NCBI GenBank assembly: GCA_964479625.1
Contig: CAYZMS010000037.1
Span: forward strand, 1 to 29,565
DNA length: 29,565 nucleotides
Reading direction: 5' to 3'
From: CAYZMS01 sp964479625
Lineage (GTDB): Bacteria > Bacteroidota > Bacteroidia > Chitinophagales > Saprospiraceae
Shown here piece after piece: positions 15,340 to 23,081 of this stretch. The first letter of the stretch is position 1. Each line of letters starts with the position of its first letter. The position numbers were made by a program, and so were the translations under genes. The notes under the pieces were generated by a model. That model saw only the letters and a program-made list of their open reading frames with translations, was not told the DNA's origin and searched no databases.

Positions 15340-16341
15340 TCAGGGCATACTAAAATCAATCTCGGTATTATCTCCGATATTCAGACTTTGGCGCAGGCCG
15401 GTGATGGCGGTATCATTTCCAACGACCGAGCTTTCCAGGATAACCTCTTTGATGGAGGCATAATTCCCAATGATCGAATCCCTCAGGATAGCCCGCTGTA
15501 TGCGGGCATTGTTGCCGATGGTCACATGAGGGCCAATGATGGAATTGGAGATGGTACAATTTTCCCCTATACTGACCGGGTGGATAAGGATGGTATTTTC
15601 GAAGGGCGGCAGGTCATAGGAGGCATAACCTTCCCGGTCGAGGAGGGTGGCATTGGTTTCGAGTAAAACATCTTTCCTTCCGCAATTAAACCAATTGTCG
15701 ACTACTAAACTGGAAAAGATGACCCCTTGGTCTAGCATTCGCATGAGGGCGTCGGTCAAAGGAAATTCTCCATCGGTTCGAATATTATGGGAAATATTGA
15801 ATTCCAGGGCTTCCACCAACTGGGGCACTTCCCGGATCCAGTAAAATCCGACCATGGCCATATTGGACTTTGGGATCTTTGGTTTTTCCACCAGCCGGAC
15901 AATCTGCCCCTCCTGGTCATATTGCACCACTCCAAACTCCCGGGGATCCTGAACCCGGTGTACCCCCAGACAGGAATGGGGTTTGGAAAGTACTTCCCGA
16001 AAATTGGTATCGATGATGGAATCGCCAAAAAAGATCATGACTTCCTTCGCATCCCGGAAATGCTCCCGGGCTATCCAAATGGCGTGAGCCGACCCCAAAC
16101 GCATTTCTTGGGTAACGAAGGTCTTTTGGATATCCGGATATTGAGCTTCGACATAATTTTTGATCTTCTCCCCCAGGTAGCCAATAATAAAGATGTAATC
16201 CGTGATGCCAACTTCCCGCAATTGGTCAATGATGAAGGATATAATGGGTTTGCCGGCAACCGGTATCAGCGGTTTTGGTTGAGTATAGGTCAGGGGACGA
16301 AGGCGGGTGCCTGCTCCGGCAACCGGAATAATTGCTTTCAT
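15340..16341 (-). CDS. Sugar-1-phosphate nucleotidyltransferase with C-terminal left-handed beta-helix
   Basis: A 333-residue two-part enzyme. Residues 1-235 are a nucleotidyltransferase fold with the pyrophosphorylase loop GAGTRLRPLTYTQPKPLIPV (9-28), the metal-binding FFGDS (104-108), VEKPK (151-155) and NWFNCGRKDVLLETN (216-230). Residues about 250-327 are hexapeptide repeats (IGENCTISNSIIG, IGNNARIQRAIL, and so on) forming a left-handed beta-helix. This plan fits glucose-1-phosphate thymidylyl/uridylyl- or GlmU/GalU-like enzymes that make activated sugars for surface glycans. The exact nucleotide and sugar are not decidable. It is the first gene of a tight minus-strand run with hpt and suhB. 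Confidence 0.85.
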   Translation of the reverse strand: MKAIIPVAGAGTRLRPLTYTQPKPLIPVAGKPIISFIIDQLREVGITDYIFIIGYLGEKIKNYVEAQYPDIQKTFVTQEMRLGSAHAIWIAREHFRDAKEVMIFFGDSIIDTNFREVLSKPHSCLGVHRVQDPREFGVVQYDQEGQIVRLVEKPKIPKSNMAMVGFYWIREVPQLVEALEFNISHNIRTDGEFPLTDALMRMLDQGVIFSSLVVDNWFNCGRKDVLLETNATLLDREGYASYDLPPFENTILIHPVSIGENCTISNSIIGPHVTIGNNARIQRAILRDSIIGNYASIKEVILESSVVGNDTAITGLRQSLNIGDNTEIDFSMP

Positions 16342-16390
16342 AGGGGAAAAGATACATCAAATTCAAAAGAGAAAAAAAGCAAAAAGTTGT

Positions 16391-16999
16391 TCAACTGTTT
16401 TTATTTAAATCGCTGGCCTTGATGCGCCATTGTTTTTCCAGGTCTTCCGGCTTAATAATACTTGCTTCGGGAAGGAACTGGCCAATGACGCTCTTCAGGA
16501 CATCCATTTTTTCCTTCTGTTCAGGAAGATGATCGAGGGCCAAAAGAATTTTTAGGTTTCCACTTTGTTCCATGATCCGTTTGGCTTCCAACCAAAACCA
16601 CCAGTCCTGCTGTTGTAAATTCCTGCCCGGGATGAAAGGCGCCACTCCTCTCCATATCCAACGTTCCTCGTAATATTTTCCGATGCTATTCAGTCCACGT
16701 TTGGTATCCTGGACTTTTACAAATAGGTTTTCAGCCAATTTCTTCGGCTCTTGCAAAGCGGCAATGACCTGACGGTCCCGGGCCGGAAGGCCCGTAAGGC
16801 GAAAGTCCTTAACTTCCAGCAGGACCAGAGTGGTTTTTTCGAATATACCAATATAATCTACTCCTTTAAGGCCATGGGCGCTAAAGCCTTTGTAAAAACG
16901 ATGGAGGTCGTATTTTCGAACGGCCCAATGCTCCGACGAGAACAGGAATTCGCGGTCCCCTTCTCCAAAGGAGCGTTTTTTGTCGTTGGCTGGGTTCAT
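16391..16999 (-). CDS. Unrecognised protein with a PD-(D/E)XK-like nuclease signature
   Basis: A 202-residue cytoplasmic protein with no signal peptide. Not recognised as a named family. The visible signature is GHGLKGVDYIGIFE at about 41-54 followed by LVLLEVKDFR at 58-67: an Asp (D48) in one strand and E62-x-K64 in the next, the core pattern of PD-(D/E)XK nucleases, with E84 downstream as a possible extra ligand. The rest is charged and helical. The start is ATG 16999; extending to 17059 needs a TTG. It stands alone, 49 bases ahead of the sugar nucleotidyltransferase gene on the same strand, so it may share transcription with it. It could be a DNA repair or restriction-like enzyme or a non-catalytic relative. 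Confidence 0.55.
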   Translation of the reverse strand: MNPANDKKRSFGEGDREFLFSSEHWAVRKYDLHRFYKGFSAHGLKGVDYIGIFEKTTLVLLEVKDFRLTGLPARDRQVIAALQEPKKLAENLFVKVQDTKRGLNSIGKYYEERWIWRGVAPFIPGRNLQQQDWWFWLEAKRIMEQSGNLKILLALDHLPEQKEKMDVLKSVIGQFLPEASIIKPEDLEKQWRIKASDLNKNS

Positions 17000-17161
17000 A
17001 CCGATTGGAAAATAATAGATTCCGAAAGAAAATGGCGTTTTAAAGCCCCAGAGGTTCAAAAAAGCGACCTTTTGAATATATCCGACGAAAATCCCGGAAA
17101 AGATTTTGTTAATTTATCTAAATGTTGATGTTCCGTCAAAAAAATATGGAATAGTTGAGGG

Positions 17162-17202
17162 AATGGACCTGTCAAAAGCCCAGACACTCAAAACAGTCCA
17201 TT
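17162..17202. repeat. Imperfect inverted repeat in the lysozyme-gene leader
   Basis: Arms AATGGACCTG and CAGTCCATT pair over nine base pairs with one bulged C, around a 22-base loop, 48 bases before the lysozyme start. There is no T-run on either side strong enough to call a terminator. It may be an operator or an RNA structure. Confidence 0.3.
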
Positions 17203-17249
17203 TCTAATTTCCTGCCTCTGGAGGATGGAAGCATAATAAGAGAGCCAGC

Positions 17250-17960
17250 ATGGAGCAAATGAAATTTGCTATACTGTTTTTGATCGGTATTCTGATAGCG
17301 GTACATTTTCTGTACTGCCCAAGGGACCATAGCCAAAATTATGAGGCCAAAGGGATAGATGTTTCTCATTATCAACGGCAAATCCACTGGGACTCTGTGG
17401 AGGCCACAGGCCGATCGTTTGCTTTGGTAAAGGCAACGGAGGGAGTGCGCTTCCGGGATAGCCTGTTCCCGTCGAATTGGGAAAACCTAAGTAGGGTGCG
17501 TATGACCAGGGGGGCCTATCATTTTTTCCGGCCCGCCTTTTCTGCACATGAACAATTCGAACATTTTCAGGAGGTAGTACAACTGGAAGCCGGCGATCTG
17601 CCACCCATTCTGGATGTGGAAACACTGGATGGTGTGTCGCGGGTTGAGCTTCTGGCCGGGATGTATGTATGGTTGTACAAGGCGGAAATTGCCTATGGGG
17701 TTCGCCCTATTATTTACACCAATCAGGGTTTTTACAACCAGTATTTACTGGGTGCTTTTGAGGGCTACCCGCTCTGGATAGCCCGTTACAGCCGCCGCCC
17801 ACCAAAACTCCTGGACGATCAGAAATGGTTGTTTTGGCAATATCGCAGCAGTGGAACTATACCGGGCATCCGCGGTTTTGTTGACGAAAATGTGTTTCGG
17901 GCTTCCCCGGAGGCCCTGCAAGCGCTCACCATACAGGAGGAGCAGGTTTCTGCTCCTTAG
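17250..17960 (+). CDS. GH25-family lysozyme-like muramidase with N-terminal membrane anchor
   Basis: A 236-residue protein. Residues 5-22 are hydrophobic and act as a signal anchor or uncleaved signal. The remainder is a GH25 barrel: GIDVSHYQ (35-42, Asp37), SFALVKATEG (56-65), GAYHFFRP (88-95) and PPILDVET (118-125) with the catalytic Asp122 and Glu124. IYTNQGFYNQY and PLWIARY follow at the expected places. The enzyme cleaves beta-1,4 links between MurNAc and GlcNAc in peptidoglycan; in a Gram-negative cell it would act in the periplasm. It converges on the DUF1501 gene, and the two stop codons overlap. ATG 17250 is used; ATG 17259 is an equally possible start. Confidence 0.9.
   Translation: MEQMKFAILFLIGILIAVHFLYCPRDHSQNYEAKGIDVSHYQRQIHWDSVEATGRSFALVKATEGVRFRDSLFPSNWENLSRVRMTRGAYHFFRPAFSAHEQFEHFQEVVQLEAGDLPPILDVETLDGVSRVELLAGMYVWLYKAEIAYGVRPIIYTNQGFYNQYLLGAFEGYPLWIARYSRRPPKLLDDQKWLFWQYRSSGTIPGIRGFVDENVFRASPEALQALTIQEEQVSAP
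17938..17957. terminator. Hairpin at the junction of two convergent genes (possible bidirectional stop signal)
   Basis: AGGAGCAG-GTTT-CTGCTCCT is a perfect eight-base-pair stem with a four-base loop. It lies in the last codons of the lysozyme gene and touches the stop codon of the DUF1501 gene. There is no T-run on either strand, so it is not a classical intrinsic terminator. Because the genes overlap tail to tail, it is the only structured element available to separate their transcripts. Confidence 0.35.
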
Positions 17961-19153
17961 ATCAGTTGGAGTGTTTGGAATTGGCCGCCGAGTATTTCCG
18001 GGGCCTGCGCATCCAGCCAGCCTTCCAGTATGGTGGAATAGACCGAACGAAAGTCAACCTCATAGCTCAGATCCCCTTCTGTCAATTGATCAAGGCGAGG
18101 GCCTGCATTATAAAACCCTGTTTTTTTCAATTGGCCTCCTATAAGGAAAAGGTTGTTCGCTGCACCATGATCGGTACCTCCGGAAGCATTCTGCGCTACC
18201 CGCCTCCCGAATTCGGAGAAGGTCATGATCAGGGTGTCCTTAAGAAGGTCGTTTTGTTGAAGATCGCTTACAAAGGCCCGGACCCCATCGGCATATTGCT
18301 GGAGTAAACGGTCCTGGACGCCCTTTTGGCGGGCGTGGGTGTCAAAACCTGTCAAGCTAAGGTAAAAGATGCGCGTGTCGGTATCTGCTGTGATCAGTTC
18401 GGCGGTTTGTTTCAGTTTTTGCCCAAATTCCGTTTGGGGATAATTAAACCGGGACTGGTAAATCTTCGATTGTTCGAACAGGTAGTCAGCGGAGGATTGT
18501 GTATCGACCAGGGTTTTGTACAAATAATCTATTTCCTCGTGCTGGTGCTCATCCGAGTGGTTTTTTGCGGCGTATTGAAGGAAGCGGTTTTGGGTCGTTT
18601 TTTGCAGGCGTTGAGGGTCTAGCATGGCAAACCCGTTTCGATCTACCCCTTTAAGCGCCAGGCTAAGGCTATCATCCAGCTCCAGGGCATGGTGCGGAGA
18701 GGCACAACCGCTGCAACTGCTATCCAGGTATCGGCCGAGCCAGCCGCTAGTCAGGTATTCCTGGCTCCCCGAAGCGGTATGCCAGATATCCATAGAGCGA
18801 AAATGAGAACGGTCGGGATTGGGATACCCGACATTGTTAATGATGCTGACCAATCCTTCCTCATACAGATCCCGAAGCCCGGCCGTGGCCGGGTTGAGGC
18901 CTAATTCTCCGTTCAGGTCGAGCACCTCCCTGGAGGGAATAGCCAGACTGGGTCGCGCCTGGTAATAAAGATCATTTCGGAAGGGGACGACGGTGTTTAG
19001 ACCATCATTACCTCCCGATAGCTGGATGACCACTAATATTTTACCAGACCGGCTTTTTTCAAGCTGGAGGCTATTCATTCCGGTTAAAAAGGAAGGAGCA
19101 AAAAAGGCTGTTGATGCCAGCCCGCTATGTTTTAGAAAATCTCTGCGTTTCAT
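17957..19153 (-). CDS. DUF1501 protein with Tat-type signal
   Basis: A 398-residue exported protein. The N-terminus MKRRDFLKHSGLASTAFFAP has the twin-arginine pattern RRDFLK followed by a weakly hydrophobic stretch, so export in folded form is likely. The body matches DUF1501, an alkaline-phosphatase-superfamily-like fold: VVIQLSGGNDGLNTVVP near residues 41-57, DRSHFRSMDIWHTA near 112-125, LTGFDTHARQ near 266-275, and FSEFGRRVAQNASGGTDHGA near 313-332. The Asp and His residues of these blocks are those expected to bind metal in the superfamily; the substrate is unknown. It follows the DUF1800 gene after nine bases, the usual pairing of these families. Confidence 0.9.
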   Translation of the reverse strand: MKRRDFLKHSGLASTAFFAPSFLTGMNSLQLEKSRSGKILVVIQLSGGNDGLNTVVPFRNDLYYQARPSLAIPSREVLDLNGELGLNPATAGLRDLYEEGLVSIINNVGYPNPDRSHFRSMDIWHTASGSQEYLTSGWLGRYLDSSCSGCASPHHALELDDSLSLALKGVDRNGFAMLDPQRLQKTTQNRFLQYAAKNHSDEHQHEEIDYLYKTLVDTQSSADYLFEQSKIYQSRFNYPQTEFGQKLKQTAELITADTDTRIFYLSLTGFDTHARQKGVQDRLLQQYADGVRAFVSDLQQNDLLKDTLIMTFSEFGRRVAQNASGGTDHGAANNLFLIGGQLKKTGFYNAGPRLDQLTEGDLSYEVDFRSVYSTILEGWLDAQAPEILGGQFQTLQLI

Positions 19154-19162
19154 GATCGGTAT

Positions 19163-20536
19163 TTAACAAATTTGATATTCGGGCAGGCTCATGAGGCGAA
19201 TGCCCATTTCAGTGACGGCCTTTGGACCATTTTGCTGCAAGGCTCTTTTTAAGAAGTCATAAGAGATATGATCTCCATTGACTATCAGGAAATCCCGCAA
19301 TGCCTGAAAATCTGCCTGATCGGCCCGGCCAGACACTAATCCATTAAAATTATTATCAGGGAATTGGACACTTAACTTTCGAACGTCTTCCTCTTCTTGC
19401 ATGGCCTTGAGGCCGGCTTTGGGTCGAAAATTGATCTGATCCAGCCCGAAAAGGTAAGAGGGGATGTTCAACCTGAGCATGAGGGTGGAATTGTCGATCC
19501 AGCTTCGTCCACCCGGCCAACCGGCTACGTTGGGCGGGTTTATGAGTTGTTGTCCCAATCCTTTTTGCAATAAGATCCAGGACCGCGGATCGGGAAACTG
19601 CAATTCGAGTTGACGGGTCATACCCACGGCAAAATCTACCGGAGATTTGATCTTTTTCCCCTGATTACCAGGGGCGTAAAACCATTCGCTGGAGAAAATG
19701 GATTCCATCAGTTCGCCGATATCGTAATTGGAAGCAAAGAAGGTACGGCTGAGGTCCTGTACTCGCTGCTCGTCAAGTGAAGGATGAACAAAATACCGGT
19801 AGATCTTTCGAACAATGAACTCGGCGGCCTCGGGTTTTTTCAAAATAAGGTCAATGACCTCCTCCCCTCCGAACGTGCCGCTTTTTCCAAAAATGGTTTT
19901 TTGACCGGTATCGTGCTGAAAAGCACGAAAAACATATTCCCCTCTTAGGTTACTGGACCAACCGGTAAAGGCCCTTGCAGCCTCTTTAATATCTCTTTCG
20001 GTATACTGGCCGCGCCCAAGGGTGAATAATTCCATCAGTTCCCTTGCAAAATTCTCATTGGGTTGTTGTTTGCGGTTCTGCTGATTGTTCAGGTATCTTA
20101 TCATCGCCGGAGTCTGGGCAATACCGAGTAATAGATCTTTGAAATTACCCAGGGCATGCTTCCGGATGGTGTTGAGGTATTGTACCGCCAGTCGACCATC
20201 GAGCATTCGACAGGCAAAATGACCGTGCCAGAAAAGGGTCATGCGCTCCAAAAGGGCGGGTTCAGCGGGATTGGCCATGCGCTCCATCCAGGCTGTATTT
20301 ACTTCGATGACCTGCCGAATACTTTTTTCCCTTAATTCCAGGACAGTTTCTTTATTAATGTCGGGAAGAGTGCCATCGAATAGAAATTCCGGCATGGGAA
20401 GGGGTTTAGGCTTAACAGCCTGCCGGCGAAGTTCAGAATAGGCCTGCACAGGGTTCATTTGGCGGTACCGAAGCCACTCCTGGGGTGAGGGCCCGAAGCC
20501 GGCCCTCCAGAGCAGTTGCTTTATTTGATTAGCCAT
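19163..20536 (-). CDS. DUF1800 protein
   Basis: A 457-residue helical protein typical of DUF1800. It has the N-terminal LLWRAGFGPSPQEW, the MTLFWHGHFACRM block, NENFARELMELFTLGRGQYT followed by EAARAFTGW, FVRKIYRYFVHP-like helices and PPNVAGWPGGRSWIDNST. The family's activity is not known; it is almost always encoded next to a DUF1501 protein. No signal peptide is visible from ATG 20536, unlike its Tat-exported partner. The gene leads a two-gene operon and is divergent from the first thioredoxin-like gene across 110 bases. Confidence 0.9.
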   Translation of the reverse strand: MANQIKQLLWRAGFGPSPQEWLRYRQMNPVQAYSELRRQAVKPKPLPMPEFLFDGTLPDINKETVLELREKSIRQVIEVNTAWMERMANPAEPALLERMTLFWHGHFACRMLDGRLAVQYLNTIRKHALGNFKDLLLGIAQTPAMIRYLNNQQNRKQQPNENFARELMELFTLGRGQYTERDIKEAARAFTGWSSNLRGEYVFRAFQHDTGQKTIFGKSGTFGGEEVIDLILKKPEAAEFIVRKIYRYFVHPSLDEQRVQDLSRTFFASNYDIGELMESIFSSEWFYAPGNQGKKIKSPVDFAVGMTRQLELQFPDPRSWILLQKGLGQQLINPPNVAGWPGGRSWIDNSTLMLRLNIPSYLFGLDQINFRPKAGLKAMQEEEDVRKLSVQFPDNNFNGLVSGRADQADFQALRDFLIVNGDHISYDFLKRALQQNGPKAVTEMGIRLMSLPEYQIC

Positions 20537-20646
20537 AATTGAGGATGATATTCGAAAAGTTTTTTTATTTCATGCAGATCTTAGACCAAGCCGGATTTAT
20601 TACGTTTAATGTAAAGCGGTTAAAAAAACTTTAAAAAAGAGCGACT

Positions 20647-21828
20647 ATGAAAGCGAGCATCAGTCTTTTTTGCCTTCTTTTTTCCGTTTCCCTGGTCTTG
20701 GGGAATGGAATAGAATTCTTTAAGGGAAGCTGGGAAGAAGCCCTGGAGAAAGCCAAATCTGAGGAAAAGCTCCTTTTTGTAGATGCCTATGCCGTTTGGT
20801 GCGGCCCCTGTAAGATGATGGACCGGGATGTGTTTAGCAACGAAGAGGTCGGGGCTTTTTTCAATGAGCACTTTATTAACGTGAAAATGGATATGGAACG
20901 CGGCGAAGGGCTGGAATTTCGAAAGACCAATCCTGTAAAGGGCTTTCCAACCTTGATGTTTTTTGATAATTCCGGTGAACGGCTAAAAACGGTACTAGGT
21001 GCCCGTCGGATCAACGAATTTTTGCAGTTAGGAAAATCCGTACTGGCCTCCATTGATCGCTCCGGCCAGTATGCAGAGGCTTATGAATCCGGAGATCGCG
21101 ACCCGGAATTAGTATATCAGTATTTTTCCTCCCTTAAGGCTGCCGGAAAGTTAGAAGCCAAAATGGCCAATGAATACCTCCGCAGTCTGGATAAGCCGGA
21201 GGATCCCTTTCAACTGAAAACCATCTTTGAACTTACGGAGGAAGCAGACTCCTACGCCTTTAGCCTGCTGAGCCAAAATCGGCTGTCCATTGAACGGATC
21301 GTAGGCAAGGATGCTTTTGCGGAAAAGGTTCACGAAGCCTGTTCGGCCACTCGGGATAAAGGTTTTGAATACCATACGGAAATGTTATTCGAAGAGGCAA
21401 ATGAAAAAATGGCCGGCAATTGCCCCGAAAGAGCCAAAGCCTTCGAGGCCATGACCGTATTAATGCAGACCCGGGAAGGGGATGATCGCAAAGCAGAGGC
21501 TAAGGCCCTAAAAAAGTATGTCAAATATGCCGAAAGTGAACCAGCCCATTTATTAAAAGACCAGGCTGTAGAATGGATGCATCGATATGCAGAACAGCCG
21601 GACCAGATGGCTAACGCAGTAGATCTTGCCAGAATGGCTGCTGAAAAGGACGGTAGCGGTCAATATTATGTGATCTATGCCGGGATTGCTTTTGAAGCAG
21701 GTCTTTACCAGGAATCCGAGCAGGCCCTGGTAGAAGCGGAGACCCGGGCCCAGGAGGTAAACGATACTAAGTTAATGTCCCGGATTTCTGCCATGCAAAA
21801 AAAATTAAAAGACGTTCAAGAAAAATAA
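20647..21828 (+). CDS. Secreted thioredoxin-fold protein with long helical C-terminus (CGPC)
   Basis: A 393-residue protein with a signal peptide (about residues 1-20). A thioredoxin fold spans about 25-130: LLFVDAYAVWCGPCKMMDRD (42-61) has the redox pair Cys52/Cys55, and GFPTLMFF (99-106) has the cis-Pro101. Residues 140-390 are charged and helical, probably a TPR-like repeat region. It most likely acts as a periplasmic thiol-disulfide oxidoreductase or folding helper with a protein-binding tail. It is closely related to the next gene, sharing FVDAYA-x-WC-x-PCK, VFSN and FIN-x-KMDME-x-GEG. Its promoter should lie in the 110 bases divergent from the DUF1800 gene; TACGTTTA at 20601-20608 is one base off the TAnnTTTG element. 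Confidence 0.87.
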   Translation: MKASISLFCLLFSVSLVLGNGIEFFKGSWEEALEKAKSEEKLLFVDAYAVWCGPCKMMDRDVFSNEEVGAFFNEHFINVKMDMERGEGLEFRKTNPVKGFPTLMFFDNSGERLKTVLGARRINEFLQLGKSVLASIDRSGQYAEAYESGDRDPELVYQYFSSLKAAGKLEAKMANEYLRSLDKPEDPFQLKTIFELTEEADSYAFSLLSQNRLSIERIVGKDAFAEKVHEACSATRDKGFEYHTEMLFEEANEKMAGNCPERAKAFEAMTVLMQTREGDDRKAEAKALKKYVKYAESEPAHLLKDQAVEWMHRYAEQPDQMANAVDLARMAAEKDGSGQYYVIYAGIAFEAGLYQESEQALVEAETRAQEVNDTKLMSRISAMQKKLKDVQEK

Positions 21829-21829
21829 T

Positions 21830-21848
21830 AACGCCCAGTTCGGGTGTT
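21830..21848 (+). other. Short hairpin between the two thioredoxin-like genes
   Basis: AACGCCC-AGTTC-GGGTGTT makes a seven-pair stem (one G-U) starting one base after the first gene's TAA stop. Seven bases later comes a short A-run rather than a T-run. It could be an attenuator or mRNA-processing barrier in the 88-base gap, but a classical terminator is not supported. Confidence 0.3.
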
Positions 21849-21916
21849 ACCGAAAAAATTACCTGGGTGGCTCCAAGTGTCAAAGGAGTTCGAAAACACC
21901 CCTATTCTCGTTGATT

Positions 21917-23080
21917 ATGCGCGTTGTTTTTGCTTTCCTGTTGCTGATACAACCTTTTTTATGCCTGTTTGCACAAGACGGTATTGCCTTTATTGATAAC
22001 GATTGGGAAGCTGCCTTGCAAAAGGCAAGAACTCAAGATAAATTGATCTTTGTCGATGCCTATGCAGATTGGTGTGCCCCCTGTAAAGAAATGGATCGGG
22101 AGGTATTTTCCAATGCCAGCCTCGCAGCCTTTATGAATGCCAATTTTATTAATCTTAAAATGGATATGGAAAATGGAGAAGGCCCTGCTATTGGCAGCAG
22201 GTATTCCGTTTTTACCTATCCGAGCTTTCTGTTCATTAATGCTAAAGGAGAACTGGTGCACCGTGGATTGGGGTATCTCACGGAATGGCATTTTCGGGAC
22301 CTGGCTGAGGTCGCCTTAAATACCGACCTGAACCTCAAGGGCTTAAAAGCCCGGTTTGAAGCAGGAGAAGGGGATCCCGGTTTCCTGAGGGATTATGCCT
22401 ATTTGCTGTATAGTTTTTCCGATCCACAGGCAAAGGAAGTGGGGGAAGCCTACCTGGAAACCCAGGACGACTGGTTGACTCCAGAGAATATGAAATGGGT
22501 ATTATTGGTGACCGAGTCCAGCGACCATCCAGCCTTCGATTTTTTCGTCGAAAATATAGATCGGTTTAATGCTTATTTTGGGGTGGAGGAAGTAGCCGAT
22601 AAGGTCCAGGAGATCGCTATTGAATCCATGTTTGCAGATGTTGCCCTGGCTGAGCCTGCTTTTGATCGCATGCAGTCCCTTTATGAAAAGGTTTATCCGG
22701 AGAAAGCTGAAGAGCTAACGGCCCTTTTTCGAATGAATTATTATAGCTTTACGGGAGAAACCGATGCCTATGCCCGAGCAGCCGTGGATTATTTTGATCG
22801 CTTTGGATCCGAGGATCCGGCAGAATTGAATAATGCCGCCTGGAAATTTGTCGAAGAAGTGGAAGATAAAAAGCTGCTGAAAAAGGCCTTGGAATGGGCA
22901 GTGCAATCAGTAGAGCTGGAACCCTCGTATTATAACTATGATACCCTGGCCTGGTTATACTACCGCTTGGGGAAAAGGAAAAAGGCCCGAAAGGCTGTAA
23001 CCCTGGCCTTTCAAATGGCAGAAGTAGAAGGGGAAGACCCCGCCCCAACCCAGGATCTGTTAGACTTGATTAACCGCTAA
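21917..23080 (+). CDS. Secreted thioredoxin-fold paralogue with long helical C-terminus (CAPC)
   Basis: A 387-residue paralogue of the preceding protein. It has a signal peptide ending near AQ (residues 19-20). The thioredoxin fold carries IFVDAYADWCAPCKEMDRE (44-62) with Cys53/Cys56, and the cis-Pro102 is in YPSFLF. The C-terminal 240 residues are helical, and the last third has TPR-like periodicity (NNAAWKFVEEV, ALEWAVQSVELEPSYYNYDT, LAWLYYRLGKRKKARKAV). The redox motif is CAPC rather than CGPC, which may shift redox potential. ATG 21917 is used; extension by two codons needs TTG. thiL starts one base after its stop. Confidence 0.86.
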   Translation: MRVVFAFLLLIQPFLCLFAQDGIAFIDNDWEAALQKARTQDKLIFVDAYADWCAPCKEMDREVFSNASLAAFMNANFINLKMDMENGEGPAIGSRYSVFTYPSFLFINAKGELVHRGLGYLTEWHFRDLAEVALNTDLNLKGLKARFEAGEGDPGFLRDYAYLLYSFSDPQAKEVGEAYLETQDDWLTPENMKWVLLVTESSDHPAFDFFVENIDRFNAYFGVEEVADKVQEIAIESMFADVALAEPAFDRMQSLYEKVYPEKAEELTALFRMNYYSFTGETDAYARAAVDYFDRFGSEDPAELNNAAWKFVEEVEDKKLLKKALEWAVQSVELEPSYYNYDTLAWLYYRLGKRKKARKAVTLAFQMAEVEGEDPAPTQDLLDLINR

Positions 23081-23081
23081 T

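Noticed and set aside
15787..16422. 211-codon plus-strand ORF
   Set aside because: Antisense to the sugar nucleotidyltransferase gene, whose motifs are unmistakable; the peptide has no family features.
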